A stretch of 52,614 nt of DNA from an uncultured Oscillospiraceae bacterium (GCA_934636865.1 CAKUBI010000010.1:1-52614), one strand, 5' to 3'. Shown: positions 9,204 through 19,723, counted from the stretch's first letter. The notes: generated by a model not told the origin, from the letters alone. Translations and numbers: made by a program.

Positions 9204-11612
9204 TTATTTGTGCGGTACGTGCCAGATCGTGTCCGCGTACTGCGCGACGGCGCGGTCAGCGGCGAAGATGCCGCTGCGGGCGATGTTGTAAAGCGACTTG
9301 CGGTTCCACTCCTCGCGATTTGCATAGGCGTCCGCCATGCGCTGCTCGGCGGCGCAGTAGGACGCAAAGTCCTGCAGGAGCATGTACTCGTCGTTCATCA
9401 GGAGCCTTGCGGCGAGATCGTCGTAGCTCACACCGTCGGAAAAGCCGGTCTTGAGCTTATCGATCACAGCGCGCAGGTTCGCGTCGCGCGCGTAGAGCTT
9501 CTGCGGGGCGTAGCCCTCGCGTTTGAGACGCACGACCTCGTCGGCGTGCAGGCCGAAGAGGAACATGTTCTCGTCGCCGAGGACCTCGTGCATCTCGACG
9601 TTCGCGCCGTCGAGCGTGCCGACGGTCAGCGCACCGTTCATCATGAACTTCATGTTGCCCGTGCCGCTGGCCTCCTTGCCGGCGGTGGAGATCTGCTGGC
9701 TCACCTCGCTCGCGGGCATCAGGTGCTCGGCGAGCGACACGCGGTAATTCTCAAGGAACACCACCTGCAGCCTGCCGCGGCAGATGGGGTCCGCGTTGAT
9801 CTCGGCGGACAGGGAGTTCAAAAGGCGGATAATTCGCTTGGCGACCGCGTAGCCCGGCGCGGCCTTCGCGCCGAAAAGGAACACGCGCGGCTGCATGGCG
9901 CGGTTCGGGTCGTTTTGCAGCTGCTGATAGAGGTAGATGATGTGCATCGCGTTCAGCAGCTGGCGCTTGTACTCGTGCAGGCGCTTGACCTGCACGTCGA
10001 AGATCGCGTCGGTGTTGAGCACGACGCCCTGCGTCTTTTTAACGTAGGCGGCAAAGTCGAGCTTGTTGGCGCGTTTGATCTCGCCGAGGCGGTCGAGCAC
10101 CGCCGTATCGTTCGCGTGCGCTTCCAGCTTTTTGAGCGCCTCAGGGTGCAGGAGGTACTCGTCCCCGCCGCAGAGCGCGCGCACCAGCTCGTCGAGCCGG
10201 GGATTGATCTGCGCGAGCCAGCGGCGGTGGTCGATGCCGTTGGTGACGTTTTTGAACTTCTCCGGCTCCATGGCGCACTGGTACTTGAAAACGTCGTTTC
10301 GCAGAATGTCGGAGTGCAGGGCGCTCACGCCGTTGACGGCCATGCCGCCCGCGATGCAGAGGTTCGCCATGCGCACCTGCCCATCCCAGATGATCGCAAG
10401 CTCGCGCGTCTTAGCTTCGTCGTGGTAGTAATTCTCGATCTTTGCCTGATAGCGGCGCGCGATCTCGGTGAGGATCGTCCAGATGCGCGGCAGCAGCGAC
10501 TGCATCAGCTCCTGCGGCCAGCGCTCAAGCGCCTCGGCAAGGACCGTGTGGTTCGTGTAGGCGACGGAATGCGTCGTGATGTTCCACGCGGTATCCCAGT
10601 CGAAGCCCGCGTCGTCCATCAGGATGCGCATCAGCTCGGGGATGACGAGCGCGGGGTGCGTATCGTTGATCTGGATGACGTTCTTTTCGTGGAAGTTCGC
10701 GGCCGTGCCGTAGACCTCGATGTGCTTGCGGATGATGGACTGCACCGTGGCCGAAACGAAGAAGTACTGCTGCTTTAAGCGCAGGCTCTTGCCCTCGGGA
10801 TGGTTGTCCTCGGGGTAGAGGATCTTGGCGATGGTCTCAGCCATGGCGTGCTGCTCCTGCGCGCGCAGGTATTCGCCCTGCGAAAAGAGCGACATATCGA
10901 GCGGCACGGGCGACTTCGCGTCCCACAGCCGCAGCGTGTTGACATGATCGGTGCCATAGCCCGCGATCTCCATATCGCAGGGGATGGCCAGCACCTCCGT
11001 CGCGCCCTCGGGCACGACATGCAGCCGCCCGCCGTCCCAGAACTGGCGGATCGTGCCGCCGAAGCGGACCGTCTCGGTCTCCTGTGGCTTGGGCATGAGC
11101 CACGCGCCGCCAAGGTCCTTCCAGTTGTCCGGCAGCTCGACCTGCTGGCCGTCCACGATGCGCTGGCGGAAAATACCCAGCTCATAGCAGATGGAATAGC
11201 CCGCGGCCGGGATATCGAGCGTGGTCATGGAATCGAGGTAGCAGGCGGCAAGACGGCCCAGGCCGCCGTTGCCGAGGCCCGCGTCCGGCTCGCTTTCGAA
11301 GATGTCCGCGGCGCGGAAGCCCAGCTCGTCGAGCGCCTCGGTCAGAATCTCGCCGACGCCGAGGTTGAAGGCGTTTTTCATCAGGCTCCTGCCCATGAGG
11401 AATTCCATCGACAGGTAATGCACCTGCCGGCGGTGCTCCTGACGCGTGCGGCGCGCGCTGTCCACGCCGCGCTCGGCCATCACGTCGCGCAGCACGAGCG
11501 CGCTCGCGCGCAGCATCTGCTCGTCGCTGGCTTCCTCGACCGTGCTGCCGAAGCTCACCTTGAGCTTTTCGCACAGCGCTTCTTTCATTTTCTTCACGGA
11601 GTCAATGGTCAT
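9204..11612 (-). CDS. glgP: Glycogen/maltodextrin phosphorylase
   Basis: Cleaves terminal alpha-1,4 bonds of glycogen with phosphate, releasing glucose 1-phosphate. The 802-residue length is standard. The pyridoxal-phosphate site is visible as EASGTGNMKFMMNGALTVG, with the Schiff-base lysine at about 655. YSICYELGIFRQ and GLGNGGLGRLAACYLDS are also family hallmarks. It starts at 11612 (ATG). It is the last gene of the leftward glgBCDAP operon, 20 bases after glgA, so degradation capacity is made together with the synthesis enzymes. Confidence 0.97.
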   Translation of the reverse strand: MTIDSVKKMKEALCEKLKVSFGSTVEEASDEQMLRASALVLRDVMAERGVDSARRTRQEHRRQVHYLSMEFLMGRSLMKNAFNLGVGEILTEALDELGFRAADIFESEPDAGLGNGGLGRLAACYLDSMTTLDIPAAGYSICYELGIFRQRIVDGQQVELPDNWKDLGGAWLMPKPQETETVRFGGTIRQFWDGGRLHVVPEGATEVLAIPCDMEIAGYGTDHVNTLRLWDAKSPVPLDMSLFSQGEYLRAQEQHAMAETIAKILYPEDNHPEGKSLRLKQQYFFVSATVQSIIRKHIEVYGTAANFHEKNVIQINDTHPALVIPELMRILMDDAGFDWDTAWNITTHSVAYTNHTVLAEALERWPQELMQSLLPRIWTILTEIARRYQAKIENYYHDEAKTRELAIIWDGQVRMANLCIAGGMAVNGVSALHSDILRNDVFKYQCAMEPEKFKNVTNGIDHRRWLAQINPRLDELVRALCGGDEYLLHPEALKKLEAHANDTAVLDRLGEIKRANKLDFAAYVKKTQGVVLNTDAIFDVQVKRLHEYKRQLLNAMHIIYLYQQLQNDPNRAMQPRVFLFGAKAAPGYAVAKRIIRLLNSLSAEINADPICRGRLQVVFLENYRVSLAEHLMPASEVSQQISTAGKEASGTGNMKFMMNGALTVGTLDGANVEMHEVLGDENMFLFGLHADEVVRLKREGYAPQKLYARDANLRAVIDKLKTGFSDGVSYDDLAARLLMNDEYMLLQDFASYCAAEQRMADAYANREEWNRKSLYNIARSGIFAADRAVAQYADTIWHVPHK

Positions 11613-11632
11613 TGGATCGTTTTCCTTTTCTT

Positions 11633-13066
11633 TTATTGGCAGATGGCCTTGTAAATTTCGCGGTACGCCTGCGCCGAGCGCGTCCAGCTGAAATCGGCGG
11701 TCATGCCGCGCTGCTGGAGACGCGCGTAGGCGTTCCTGTTTTCATGGTAAAGGTCGATGGCCTGACAGACGACATAGCACATGTCGCCCGCGTTGTAGTT
11801 GGCAAAGGTGAAGCCGTTGCCCGCGCCGTTCCAGGCCTCATAGGCGTGGACCGTGTCCTTGAGCCCGCCGGTCTCGCGCACGATGGGGACCGTGCCGTAG
11901 CGCATGGCGATCATCTGCGAAAGGCCGCAGGGCTCGCTCTTCGACGGCATGAGGAACAGATCCGCGCCCGCATAGATCTGCATGGCAAGCTCCTCGGAAT
12001 AGCCGAGGTGCACGGCCATGCGGGTGCCATAGCGCTGCTTGGCGTACTCAAAGAACGTCTCGTACTTCGCGTCGCCCTTGCCGAGCACGACGAACTGCAC
12101 GTCCTTTTCCATGATCGCGTCCAGCGTTTCGCACACAAGGTCCAGCCCCTTGTGGGAGACAAGGCGCGTGACCATGGCGATGATGGGCGTATCGGGCCTT
12201 TCCTGCAGGCCGAGCAGCCTTTGCAGCGCCGCCTTGTCCCTGCTCTTTCCGGAAAGGTCCTCCGCGCTGTACACCGCCGCGAGGGCCTTGTCGTGCGCGG
12301 GGTCGTAGCGTTTCATGTCGATGCCGTTGAGCACGCCGTGGAGCTTGCCCTTGTACTGCATCATCACGTTTTCAAGCCCGTGGGCAAAATAGGCGTATTT
12401 GAGCTCCTGAGCGTAGGTCGGGCTCACGGCGGTCACGGCGTCGGCCGTGACGATCGCGCCCTTTAAAAGGTTCACATCCCCGCCGAACTCCATCGTCCCG
12501 CCGTCGAACCAGCCGCGGTCCAGACCGAAGAGGTCTTCGAGCGTGTCGCGCCCGTAGCGGCCCTGATACTCGATGTTGTGCACCGTGATGACGGTGCGGA
12601 TGCTCTTATAAAACTCGTCGCGCACGGCCTCGTCGCGGATGTAGACCGGCACGAGGGCCGACTGCCAGTCGTTGCAGTGCACAACGTCCGGCTTTTCCGG
12701 CAGCGACCTGAGCAGCTCCGTCACCGCGCGGGAGAAGAAGGCGAAACGCTCGCCGTCGTCAAAGTAGCCGTAGAGGTCGCCGCGGCGGAAGTAGCTCTCG
12801 TTGTCGATAAAATACCAGGTGACGCCCTCGCGCTCGAGCGAGAAAAGACCGCAGTACACGCTGCGCCACGCAAGGCGCACGAACGTCCACTTTTCAAAGT
12901 GCAGCTTATCGCCCCACTGGTTTTTCACGCGCTCGTAGAGCGGCAGAATGACGCTCACGCGATCGCCGTTCGCCGCGAGCGACGGCGGCAGACTGCCCGC
13001 CACGTCGGCAAGGCCGCCCGTTTTGCAGAAGGGCACCGCTTCGCTCGTCACATACAGGATATTCAT
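11633..13066 (-). CDS. glgA: Glycogen synthase (ADP-glucose, GT5)
   Basis: Transfers glucose from ADP-glucose to growing alpha-1,4-glucan. The 477-residue length is typical. The N-terminal substrate-binding motif KTGGLADVAGSLP (about 16-28) and the C-terminal GT-B region with MPSKSEPCGLSQMIAMRYGT are clear. The ATG at 13066 was chosen because translation from there begins MNILYVTSEAVPF, the family N-terminus, and AAAGGAGA precedes it. Upstream in-frame codons read into glgD. It lies 26 bases downstream of glgD and 20 bases before glgP. Confidence 0.97.
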   Translation of the reverse strand: MNILYVTSEAVPFCKTGGLADVAGSLPPSLAANGDRVSVILPLYERVKNQWGDKLHFEKWTFVRLAWRSVYCGLFSLEREGVTWYFIDNESYFRRGDLYGYFDDGERFAFFSRAVTELLRSLPEKPDVVHCNDWQSALVPVYIRDEAVRDEFYKSIRTVITVHNIEYQGRYGRDTLEDLFGLDRGWFDGGTMEFGGDVNLLKGAIVTADAVTAVSPTYAQELKYAYFAHGLENVMMQYKGKLHGVLNGIDMKRYDPAHDKALAAVYSAEDLSGKSRDKAALQRLLGLQERPDTPIIAMVTRLVSHKGLDLVCETLDAIMEKDVQFVVLGKGDAKYETFFEYAKQRYGTRMAVHLGYSEELAMQIYAGADLFLMPSKSEPCGLSQMIAMRYGTVPIVRETGGLKDTVHAYEAWNGAGNGFTFANYNAGDMCYVVCQAIDLYHENRNAYARLQQRGMTADFSWTRSAQAYREIYKAICQ

Positions 13067-13092
13067 GCCGTTGAGTCTCCTTTCCTTTTGCC

Positions 13093-14208
13093 TTAAACCA
13101 CGCTGTTCTTGCTCACGACGAGCGGGTAGCTCTCGTGTCCGATGAGCGTGCCGCCGCGCCGGATGTGTACGTTCTTGTCCGCGATCACGCACTTGAGCGC
13201 CACGCCGTCCTCCACGACGGTATTCTTAAAGAGGATGCAGTTTTTGACGCTGCTGCCCTTGCCGATCTTCACGCCGGGGAAGAGGATGCTCCCCTCCACC
13301 GTGCCCTCGATCTGACAGCCGTCGGCGATGAGGGAATTCGTGCAGCGCGTTTCAGGCGCGATATAGGACGCGGCCTCGTCGTCCTCCTTGGCGAGGATGG
13401 GGCGCGCGGGGCAGAAGAGCTCGGCGCGGATGGAGCCGTCCAGCAGCTCCATGCTGCGCTCGAAGTATTCGTTCACCGTGCGCAGCTGCGCGGCAAAGCC
13501 GTCCCACACGAAGCCGCGCAGCGTCAGCCGCTTACCGCCCATGGCGCAGAGCACGTCGCTGCGGAAGCTGTATTTTTCCTGCGCGGCGCACTCGTCCACA
13601 AGCGCTAAGAGAAGGTCGCGGCTCAGAAGGTAAATTTCAAGGCTGCGGTAACCGGACGCCGTGCGCGGGGCGCAGCGCGTCTCGCTCACCTTACCGGTCT
13701 CGTCAAGGGTGAAGTAGGTCGCGTTCTCCACGAACGCGCCGCTTTCCGTGCAGACGCAGGTGATGTCCGCCCCGCTTGCAAGGTGCGCGTCCAGCACCTG
13801 CTGGAGCGGCAGATTGATAATGAGGTCGCTGTCCGACAGGACGACGTATTTCTGCCGGATCTCACTTAAATACGAGCGCACGCCTGCGAGCGCCTCGAGC
13901 TTGCCGCGGAAGGCTTCGCCGCGGTACCTGCGCTCGTTGGCAAAGGGCGGCAGGAGCTTGAGGCCCCCGTTCTTGCGCGCCATGTCCCAGGTCTTGCCGT
14001 TGCCGATGTGGTCGATGAGACTCTGATAGTTGCCTTGCAGCACGACGCCGACGTCTGTGATGCCCGCGTTGTGCATGTTGGAGAGCATGAAGTCGATCGC
14101 GCGGTAGCGCCCGCCGAAGGGCACGGAGCCGGGCATGCGCACCTCGGTCAGCTCGCGCAGGCCGGGCGCTTCCTCATAGGCAAAGATCAAGCCGTGCATT
14201 CCGTTCAT
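13093..14208 (-). CDS. glgD: Glucose-1-phosphate adenylyltransferase, GlgD subunit
   Basis: A 371-residue nucleotidyltransferase-like protein with C-terminal left-handed beta-helix repeats. In Firmicutes GlgD partners GlgC in ADP-glucose pyrophosphorylase and is mainly regulatory or activity-enhancing. The N-terminus [20 protein letters not shown] lacks the GGxGxRL nucleotide loop found in GlgC, as expected of GlgD, while [18 protein letters not shown] is retained. The ATG at 14208 overlaps the glgC stop by 4 bases, with AAAGGAGAC upstream, implying translational coupling. Confidence 0.94.
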   Translation of the reverse strand: MNGMHGLIFAYEEAPGLRELTEVRMPGSVPFGGRYRAIDFMLSNMHNAGITDVGVVLQGNYQSLIDHIGNGKTWDMARKNGGLKLLPPFANERRYRGEAFRGKLEALAGVRSYLSEIRQKYVVLSDSDLIINLPLQQVLDAHLASGADITCVCTESGAFVENATYFTLDETGKVSETRCAPRTASGYRSLEIYLLSRDLLLALVDECAAQEKYSFRSDVLCAMGGKRLTLRGFVWDGFAAQLRTVNEYFERSMELLDGSIRAELFCPARPILAKEDDEAASYIAPETRCTNSLIADGCQIEGTVEGSILFPGVKIGKGSSVKNCILFKNTVVEDGVALKCVIADKNVHIRRGGTLIGHESYPLVVSKNSVV

Positions 14209-15413
14209 CGTATCGTCTCCTTTCCGTCCGCGCTGCGCATGCGCTTCGCCGCCAGCACATAATCCTCCGCAACGGCCGCCTCGGGGCCGAGCACGGTGAT
14301 GCCCCAGTCCTCGGGCCGGCACGCCTCGGGCGGCGCGCCGACAAAGGCGTGCTCGCCGACCACGGCGTTCTCGCCGATGATGGCGTAGGACACGCGCGCG
14401 TCCTTTTTCACCACCGCGCCGGGCATCAGGATGGAATACTGGACGCTCGCGCCCTCCTCCACCGTGCACCGCTCGGAGAGCACGGAGTTTTCCGTCTTGC
14501 CCTCCACCGTGCAGCCGCGCGCAACGACGCTGTGCTCCACGCGCGCGTTCCTGCCGAGATAGGCCGGGGGCAGCGAGCCCGCGCGGCCATAGATCGGCCA
14601 GTCCCTTTCAAGAAGGTCCAGTCCGCTGCCGGTGGCGAGCATATCCATGTTCGCGTCCCAGAGCGAATCGAGCGTGCCCACGTCCTTCCAGTAGCCGGAG
14701 AAGCGGTAAGCCGCCATTTTCTCCCCGTTTTTAAGCATCCGGGGGATGATGTTCTTGCCGAAGTCGTTGCTGCTCGTCTCGTCGCTCTCATCCTCGATGA
14801 GGTAGGCGCGCAGCTTTTTCCACGAGAAGATGTAAATGCCCATGGAGGCGAGGTTGCTCTTCGGTTTTGCGGGTTTTTCCTCAAACTCCGTGATCGTGTC
14901 CTCGCCGTCCACGTTCATGATGCCGAAGCGCGGCGCATCCTCCCAGGGGACCTCCATGACGGAGATGGTGCAGTCCGCGCCGTTTTTTTTATGATGGTCG
15001 AGCATCTTTGCGTAGTTCATCTTGTAGATATGGTCGCCCGAGAGGATGAGCACATAGTCGGGGTCGTACATATCCACAAAGCCGATGTTCTGGAAGATGG
15101 CGTTCGCCGTGCCCTTGTACCACGAGGCGCCGTTCGCGCTCTGATACGGCGGCAGGATGTGCACGCCGCCGTCCGCGCGGTCAAGGTCCCAGGGCTGGCC
15201 CGAGCCAATGTAGCGGTTGAGCTCCAGCGGGCGGTACTGCGTCAGAACGCCCACGGTGTCGATGCCCGCGTTGGCGCAGTTGGAAAGCGGAAAATCAATG
15301 ATGCGGAACCTGCCGCCGAACGGCACGGCGGGCTTTGCCATGTTCTCCGTGAGCACATAGAGCCGGCTGCCCTGCCCGCCGGCAAGCAGCATGGCGATAC
15401 ATTCTTTCTTCAC
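14205..15413 (-). CDS. glgC: Glucose-1-phosphate adenylyltransferase, catalytic subunit
   Basis: Makes ADP-glucose from ATP and glucose 1-phosphate, the committed step of bacterial glycogen synthesis. The 402-residue protein has the nucleotide-binding loop [16 protein letters not shown], then [28 protein letters not shown], and the sugar-phosphate region [11 protein letters not shown]. The start is a GTG at 15413 with an excellent AAAGGAGGAG site. It overlaps the glgB stop by 4 bases (GTGA) and the glgD start by 4 bases, so three consecutive cistrons are translationally linked. Confidence 0.97.
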   Translation of the reverse strand: MKKECIAMLLAGGQGSRLYVLTENMAKPAVPFGGRFRIIDFPLSNCANAGIDTVGVLTQYRPLELNRYIGSGQPWDLDRADGGVHILPPYQSANGASWYKGTANAIFQNIGFVDMYDPDYVLILSGDHIYKMNYAKMLDHHKKNGADCTISVMEVPWEDAPRFGIMNVDGEDTITEFEEKPAKPKSNLASMGIYIFSWKKLRAYLIEDESDETSSNDFGKNIIPRMLKNGEKMAAYRFSGYWKDVGTLDSLWDANMDMLATGSGLDLLERDWPIYGRAGSLPPAYLGRNARVEHSVVARGCTVEGKTENSVLSERCTVEEGASVQYSILMPGAVVKKDARVSYAIIGENAVVGEHAFVGAPPEACRPEDWGITVLGPEAAVAEDYVLAAKRMRSADGKETIR

Positions 15414-17368
15414 GCTTTGTTCTCCTCCTTTTCATCGTCCGGCGATGCGCCGGTGGTTTCGTCCGCGTCCGGCGCGGTCCACTCCCCCTCGCCCGCGAAG
15501 AACGCCGCGCCCAGCGGCGGGATCTTCACGCGGATCGAGCAGGGCCGGCCGTGCGAGGGCACGGACTGCGTTTCGATGCTCTCCCCGTTGAGCCAGTCCC
15601 CCGTGCCGCCGTACTCCGGGCGGTCGGTGGTGAATACCTCGCGGTAAATTTCCTTCGGCGGCACGCCGAAGCGGTACGCCGCCTGGCCGACGGGCGAGAA
15701 ATTGACCGCCGCGATCAGCTCGCGGCCCTCTCTGTCGCGCCGGACGAACACAACGACGTTGTTGTGGTTATCGTCGGACACGAGCCACTCAAAGCCCTCC
15801 CATGAAAAGTCGATCTCCCAGAGGGGGCTTTGCGATAAGTAAAAACGGTTGATGTCCTTGAAGAAGCGATAGGTCTTTCGGTTGTCCTCGTTGTCCAGCA
15901 GGTACCAGTCGAGCTGCGAGGCAAAGTCCCACTCGTGCCACTGGCCCAGCTCCGCGCCCATGAAGGTGAGCTTCTTGCCCGGATGGGCGAGCAGGTACGC
16001 CGTGAATGCGCGCACGCCCGCAAGCTGCCGCCAGTCGTCCCCCGGCATCTTGCCGCGGAGCGAGCCCTTCATATGCACGACCTCGTCGTGGGAGATCGGC
16101 AGGACGAAATTTTCCGAAAAAGCGTACATCAGCGAGAACGTGATATCCTTGTGGTGGAACTGGCGGAACCACGGGTCGAGCTTTAAGTAGTGGCACATGT
16201 CGTTCATCCAGCCCATGTTCCACTTTAAGTTGAAGCCAAGGCCGCCGTCCTTCGCCGGCCGCGTGACGAGCGGCCAGGCGGTCGATTCCTCCGCGACCAT
16301 CAGTGCGTGCGGATCGACGGAAAACGCCGTTTCGTTCAGCGCGCGCAGGAAATCGATGGCCTCCAGATTCTCGCGCCCGCCGTTTGCGTTCGGCGTCCAG
16401 CGGCCGTTCTCGCGGCCGTAGTCGAGGTACAGCATGGATGCAACCGCGTCCACGCGCAGGCCGTCGAGGTGGAACTCGCGCAGCCAGAAGGCGGCGGAGG
16501 AGAGAAGAAAGCTCTTCACCTCGCCGCGCCCGTAGTCGAAAACGCGCGTGCCCCAGCCCTCGTGCTCGCGCTTGAGGGGGTCTGCGTACTCGTAGCAGGG
16601 CGTGCCGTCAAAGTCGATGAGCCCGTGCGCGTCCTTGCAGAAGTGCGCGGGCACCCAGTCAAGCAGCACGGCGATGCCATTCCGGTGCATATAGTCCACG
16701 AAGTACATGAAGTCCTTCGGCGTTCCGTAGCGCGAGGTCGCGGCAAAATAGCCGGTGCACTGGTAGCCCCAGGAATCGTCGAGCGGGTACTCCGTCACGG
16801 GCATGAGCTCGATGCAGTTGTAGCCCAGGTCCTTCACATAGGGGGCAAGCTCGCGCGCAAGCGAGCGATAGTCGTAAAAATCGCCGTTTTCGCGCCGCCG
16901 CCACGAGCCCAGGTGGACCTCGTAAATGTTGAGCGGGCTTTTTTCAAGGGGCGCGTCGGCGCGGGAAGCGCGCCAGGCCTCGTCGCCCCAGCGGTAGCCG
17001 TGCAGATCGTAGAGCTTGCTGGCCGTGCCGGGCCGGGTCTCGGCGTGGAAGGCGTAAGGGTCGGCCTTGAGCACCGTGTTCCCCGCCTGATCGGTCACGG
17101 CGTACTTGTAGGCGTCAAAGCGCTTCAGTCCGGGAATGAAGCACGCCCAGAAGCCGTCGCCGTCGCGCTGCATCGGATGGGCAAAGCCGTTCCAATCGCA
17201 GAAATCGCCCACCACGGAAACGTGCGCGGCGTTCGGCGCCCACACGCGGAAGCGCCAGCCCGCCTCGCCGCCGCAGCGCGCGCTGTGCGCGCCGAGGTAT
17301 CGGTATGCCTCGCTGTTCGTGCCGCCGTAAAAGGCGGCTGCGTCAAATCGTCTGCCGGTTTGTCTCAT
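15410..17368 (-). CDS. glgB: 1,4-alpha-glucan branching enzyme (GH13)
   Basis: Introduces alpha-1,6 branches into glycogen. The 652 residues contain an N-terminal CBM48 module ([22 protein letters not shown], about 40-61) and a GH13 barrel. Catalytic residues are visible in [15 protein letters not shown] (nucleophile Asp), MVAEESTAW (acid/base Glu) and PISHDEVVH (transition-state Asp). The start at 17368 has AAAGGAGAT upstream. It is the first gene of the leftward glgBCDAP operon; a weak hairpin lies upstream and a possible TATGGT -10 box close to it, but I could not define the operon promoter securely. Confidence 0.97.
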   Translation of the reverse strand: MRQTGRRFDAAAFYGGTNSEAYRYLGAHSARCGGEAGWRFRVWAPNAAHVSVVGDFCDWNGFAHPMQRDGDGFWACFIPGLKRFDAYKYAVTDQAGNTVLKADPYAFHAETRPGTASKLYDLHGYRWGDEAWRASRADAPLEKSPLNIYEVHLGSWRRRENGDFYDYRSLARELAPYVKDLGYNCIELMPVTEYPLDDSWGYQCTGYFAATSRYGTPKDFMYFVDYMHRNGIAVLLDWVPAHFCKDAHGLIDFDGTPCYEYADPLKREHEGWGTRVFDYGRGEVKSFLLSSAAFWLREFHLDGLRVDAVASMLYLDYGRENGRWTPNANGGRENLEAIDFLRALNETAFSVDPHALMVAEESTAWPLVTRPAKDGGLGFNLKWNMGWMNDMCHYLKLDPWFRQFHHKDITFSLMYAFSENFVLPISHDEVVHMKGSLRGKMPGDDWRQLAGVRAFTAYLLAHPGKKLTFMGAELGQWHEWDFASQLDWYLLDNEDNRKTYRFFKDINRFYLSQSPLWEIDFSWEGFEWLVSDDNHNNVVVFVRRDREGRELIAAVNFSPVGQAAYRFGVPPKEIYREVFTTDRPEYGGTGDWLNGESIETQSVPSHGRPCSIRVKIPPLGAAFFAGEGEWTAPDADETTGASPDDEKEENKA

Positions 17369-17401
17369 GCGTATCTCCTTTGCTGCGTTCTACCATAGCA
17401 C

Positions 17402-17422
17402 AAAAACGGGAAAATGCCCCGT
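17402..17422 (-). terminator. Weak terminator between XpaC-like gene and glgB
   Basis: Minus strand ACGGG, short loop, CCCGT followed by TTTTTG. A 5-bp stem with a T run, 14 bases after the XpaC-like stop. It probably separates that cluster from the glycogen operon. Confidence 0.5.
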
Positions 17423-17435
17423 CGAATCCCGCCGC

Positions 17436-18671
17436 TCACTCCTCGTCCGGCGCGCGCTGCACCGCCGCGCCGCCAAGGCCGAAATCGTCCTCCACGCTCG
17501 CCGTGTCGCGGCGGAGCATGTTTTCCATCACGCGGATATCGCTGTCGATGTCCATCGCCTCGTTGCGGTAGAGATCGTCGAGCTGCTTGTCAAAGCCCTT
17601 GATGAGCGCGTCCATCGTCTCCTCGATGCGCTCCTGTGCGCGGGAGAGATTCTCGCCCTCGATGCCCGCTTCCTCAAACTTTGCGTAGCTGTCGAGCAGC
17701 TTTAAGGTCGTGGGCAGGTAGTAGTTCAAAAACGTCGCGGCCTGCTGCTGCTTTTCCGGGTGCTCCTCCACCTCGCGGAAAATCTTCCCCGCGACGGTCT
17801 CGAGGTGGTCGATCTTCTCCGAGAGCACGGGATCGGCGATGCGGTCGTTGGCCGAGCGGATGGCGCGCAGCGCCCCGGCGTAGCCCTCGTTGGCCTCCTT
17901 CGGGGTCGCGTTCTGCTTTTTCGCCGTTTCGTTGGCGTAGTCGGCAAAGGCGTCGGCATTGCGGAAGAACATCCCGCGCCCGCTGTCCAAGTAAGCGCCC
18001 GCGCCGAGCATGCCCTTTTCCACCATGAAGTCAAGGTCGCTTTCGACCTTCTTGCAGCTCCTGCCCGTCACGGCGCACAGCTCGTCCACGCTGATGTGGC
18101 TGCGCTCGCCCATCACGGCAAGGTAGCGCGCGATGCGCGCGCCGCGGCGCTTCATGCGCTGTCCCGCGGCAAACATCGTGATGCCGCCGGTAAAAAAGCC
18201 GATCTCGGGCAGAAGGTCCTCAAGCATGTAGGAATACCAGCCGAAGGCAAGGATCTCGCCGACCTCCGACATGAGCCCGAGGGCAAAGACCGCGGCGATG
18301 ATGCCGCCGACGATCATCAGGGCGCGCGCGGATTTGCTCGACGCCTCCGGCGCGCGGTTCATCTTCTTCGCCGTCTGCACCACGGTCTTTTCTACCTTGC
18401 GCGCGCCTTTGGCCGCGGGGGCCGCGTTCGGGCTGGTGCTCGTGCGCGTGCCGGCGTGCGCGCTGCTGCGCGGCGCGCTCGTCTTTTTCGGTTTGTCCGA
18501 AAGCTTGGAGATCAGCGCGATGAGGCCGATTGGCCACAGGCCGAAGGCAAACAGCGCCGCGATCAGGATCCAGCCGCCGATGTCGCCGTCATTCTTTTTC
18601 TTCGGCGCGCCGCCGTCGCCGGCAAAGCGGAACGAGCCGCTTTCGGGATCGTACTCAAAATCCTTACCCAT
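17436..18671 (-). CDS. XpaC-like membrane protein (5-bromo-4-chloroindolyl phosphate hydrolysis family)
   Basis: A 411-residue protein. The N-terminus is soluble, followed by hydrophobic segments at about 33-55 and again near 115-170, then a long charged alpha-helical C-terminal domain (AGALRAIRSANDRIADPVLS, FLNYYLPTTLKLLDSYAKF). The FLNYYLPTTLKLL segment is the hallmark of the XpaC family, usually found beside TelA-like proteins. No TelA gene is adjacent here. An inserted winged-helix-like stretch (ISVDELCAVTGRSCKKVESDL) is notable. It begins at 18671, one base before the ynzC stop, so the two are co-transcribed. The biological role is unknown; the family name reflects an assay phenotype only. 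Confidence 0.75.
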   Translation of the reverse strand: MGKDFEYDPESGSFRFAGDGGAPKKKNDGDIGGWILIAALFAFGLWPIGLIALISKLSDKPKKTSAPRSSAHAGTRTSTSPNAAPAAKGARKVEKTVVQTAKKMNRAPEASSKSARALMIVGGIIAAVFALGLMSEVGEILAFGWYSYMLEDLLPEIGFFTGGITMFAAGQRMKRRGARIARYLAVMGERSHISVDELCAVTGRSCKKVESDLDFMVEKGMLGAGAYLDSGRGMFFRNADAFADYANETAKKQNATPKEANEGYAGALRAIRSANDRIADPVLSEKIDHLETVAGKIFREVEEHPEKQQQAATFLNYYLPTTLKLLDSYAKFEEAGIEGENLSRAQERIEETMDALIKGFDKQLDDLYRNEAMDIDSDIRVMENMLRRDTASVEDDFGLGGAAVQRAPDEE

Positions 18672-18920
18672 TTATTTCTCCTTCTTTTTATTAAGGCGCG
18701 CGGCGCGCTCGCGTTCAAAGTCGATGATGTTCGTCTTTTTGCCGCTTTTTTCGTCCAGCACGTAGAGCGTGTCGAGCTGGGATTTGAGATTTGCCTTCAC
18801 CGCGTCGATATAGTCGCGGCGCAGCTGCGCCTGCTCCTCGCGCTCCTCGTCCGTCAGCCCCTCGGCCTTGGCCTTGTGGGCCAGCGCATTGATGCGCGCG
18901 ATCTTTTCTTCCATCGTCAT
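18672..18920 (-). CDS. ynzC: DUF896 (YnzC-like) small protein
   Basis: An 82-residue protein with the DUF896 signature: EKIARINALAHKAKAEGLTDEE followed by EQAQLRRDYIDAVKANLKSQL, two helices forming a hairpin. YnzC in Bacillus sits in the SOS-associated yneA region, but most members have no known role. Two ATGs are possible (18920 and 18914); the first has AGGAG 10 bases away. It lies between ylmH (14 bases) and the XpaC-like gene (adjacent), in one leftward unit. Confidence 0.88.
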   Translation of the reverse strand: MTMEEKIARINALAHKAKAEGLTDEEREEQAQLRRDYIDAVKANLKSQLDTLYVLDEKSGKKTNIIDFERERAARLNKKKEK

Positions 18921-18934
18921 CGTTTCTTTTCTCC

Positions 18935-19723
18935 TTACAGGTACCGGCGCAGAAGCAGCGCCGTTCTTCCTTTTTTACTCAGGCCGCCGACCTCGGCGAC
19001 CTCGAATTTGCCAAGCCCGCGCGCGGAGATCACATCCCCCTGCGCGACGGGCGCGTCGCTTTTGAGCGTTTCGCGGTGGTTGAGCTGCACGCGGCCCGAG
19101 GAGATGAGCTCCTGCGCCTTGCCGCGGCTCATCGAAAAGCCGCTCGCCGCCACGGCGTCGAGCCGCAGCGTGGAGACCGTGTCGCGGACCTCTTTGATCT
19201 TGAGCTCGGGGATACGGAGCGCGGCAAGGTCGATCTCGCTGAGCAAGAGCTTCACGCGCCCCGCGCTCGTGACGTTCTGCAATAGATAGTCCGCGATATC
19301 GCGCGAGACGATCAGATCGCACGCCCCCTCCGACACCAAAATGTCGCCGAGCTTTTCCCGCGCGATGCCCTGCGCCATGAGAGAGCCCAGAAAGTCCCGG
19401 TGCGTCAGCATGTCCTCTTTGCGGTAGGTGCAGCGAAGCGCCGTCATATACTCGTCCTCGTCCGCCTGCTCCTGCCAGTCGGGCAGAAACAGGAGCATTT
19501 TCCGCTCGGCGCGCGCATAGCCGCCGCAGAAGGCGTAGCCGTCGTGGATGGCGGCGGCATGCAGCAGGTCCTGCGCGCTGCGCTGCTCGGCAGGGCTCAA
19601 AAAGTCTGTCGCCGACGGGATATTGCGGTTTCTGCACTGCTCGCACTTATCCAGAATGTGCGCCAGCAGCACGCGCTCCTCGCCGCTTTGCGCGGCGCGG
19701 TCCAGAAGCTGTCGTTTGTCCAT
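18935..19723 (-). CDS. ylmH: YlmH-like S4-domain RNA-binding protein
   Basis: A 262-residue protein with the YlmH architecture: an N-terminal domain (EERVLLAHILDKCEQC), a middle domain with GFLS-type DFLGSLMAQGIAREKLGDI, and a C-terminal S4 RNA-binding domain (about 190-255, SRGKAQELISSGRVQLNHR). YlmH usually lies in the division cluster beside sepF and divIVA and has been linked to ribosome rescue; here it is separated from those genes. It starts at 19723, where ATG overlaps the ABC transporter TGA by one base. Confidence 0.9.
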   Translation of the reverse strand: MDKRQLLDRAAQSGEERVLLAHILDKCEQCRNRNIPSATDFLSPAEQRSAQDLLHAAAIHDGYAFCGGYARAERKMLLFLPDWQEQADEDEYMTALRCTYRKEDMLTHRDFLGSLMAQGIAREKLGDILVSEGACDLIVSRDIADYLLQNVTSAGRVKLLLSEIDLAALRIPELKIKEVRDTVSTLRLDAVAASGFSMSRGKAQELISSGRVQLNHRETLKSDAPVAQGDVISARGLGKFEVAEVGGLSKKGRTALLLRRYL

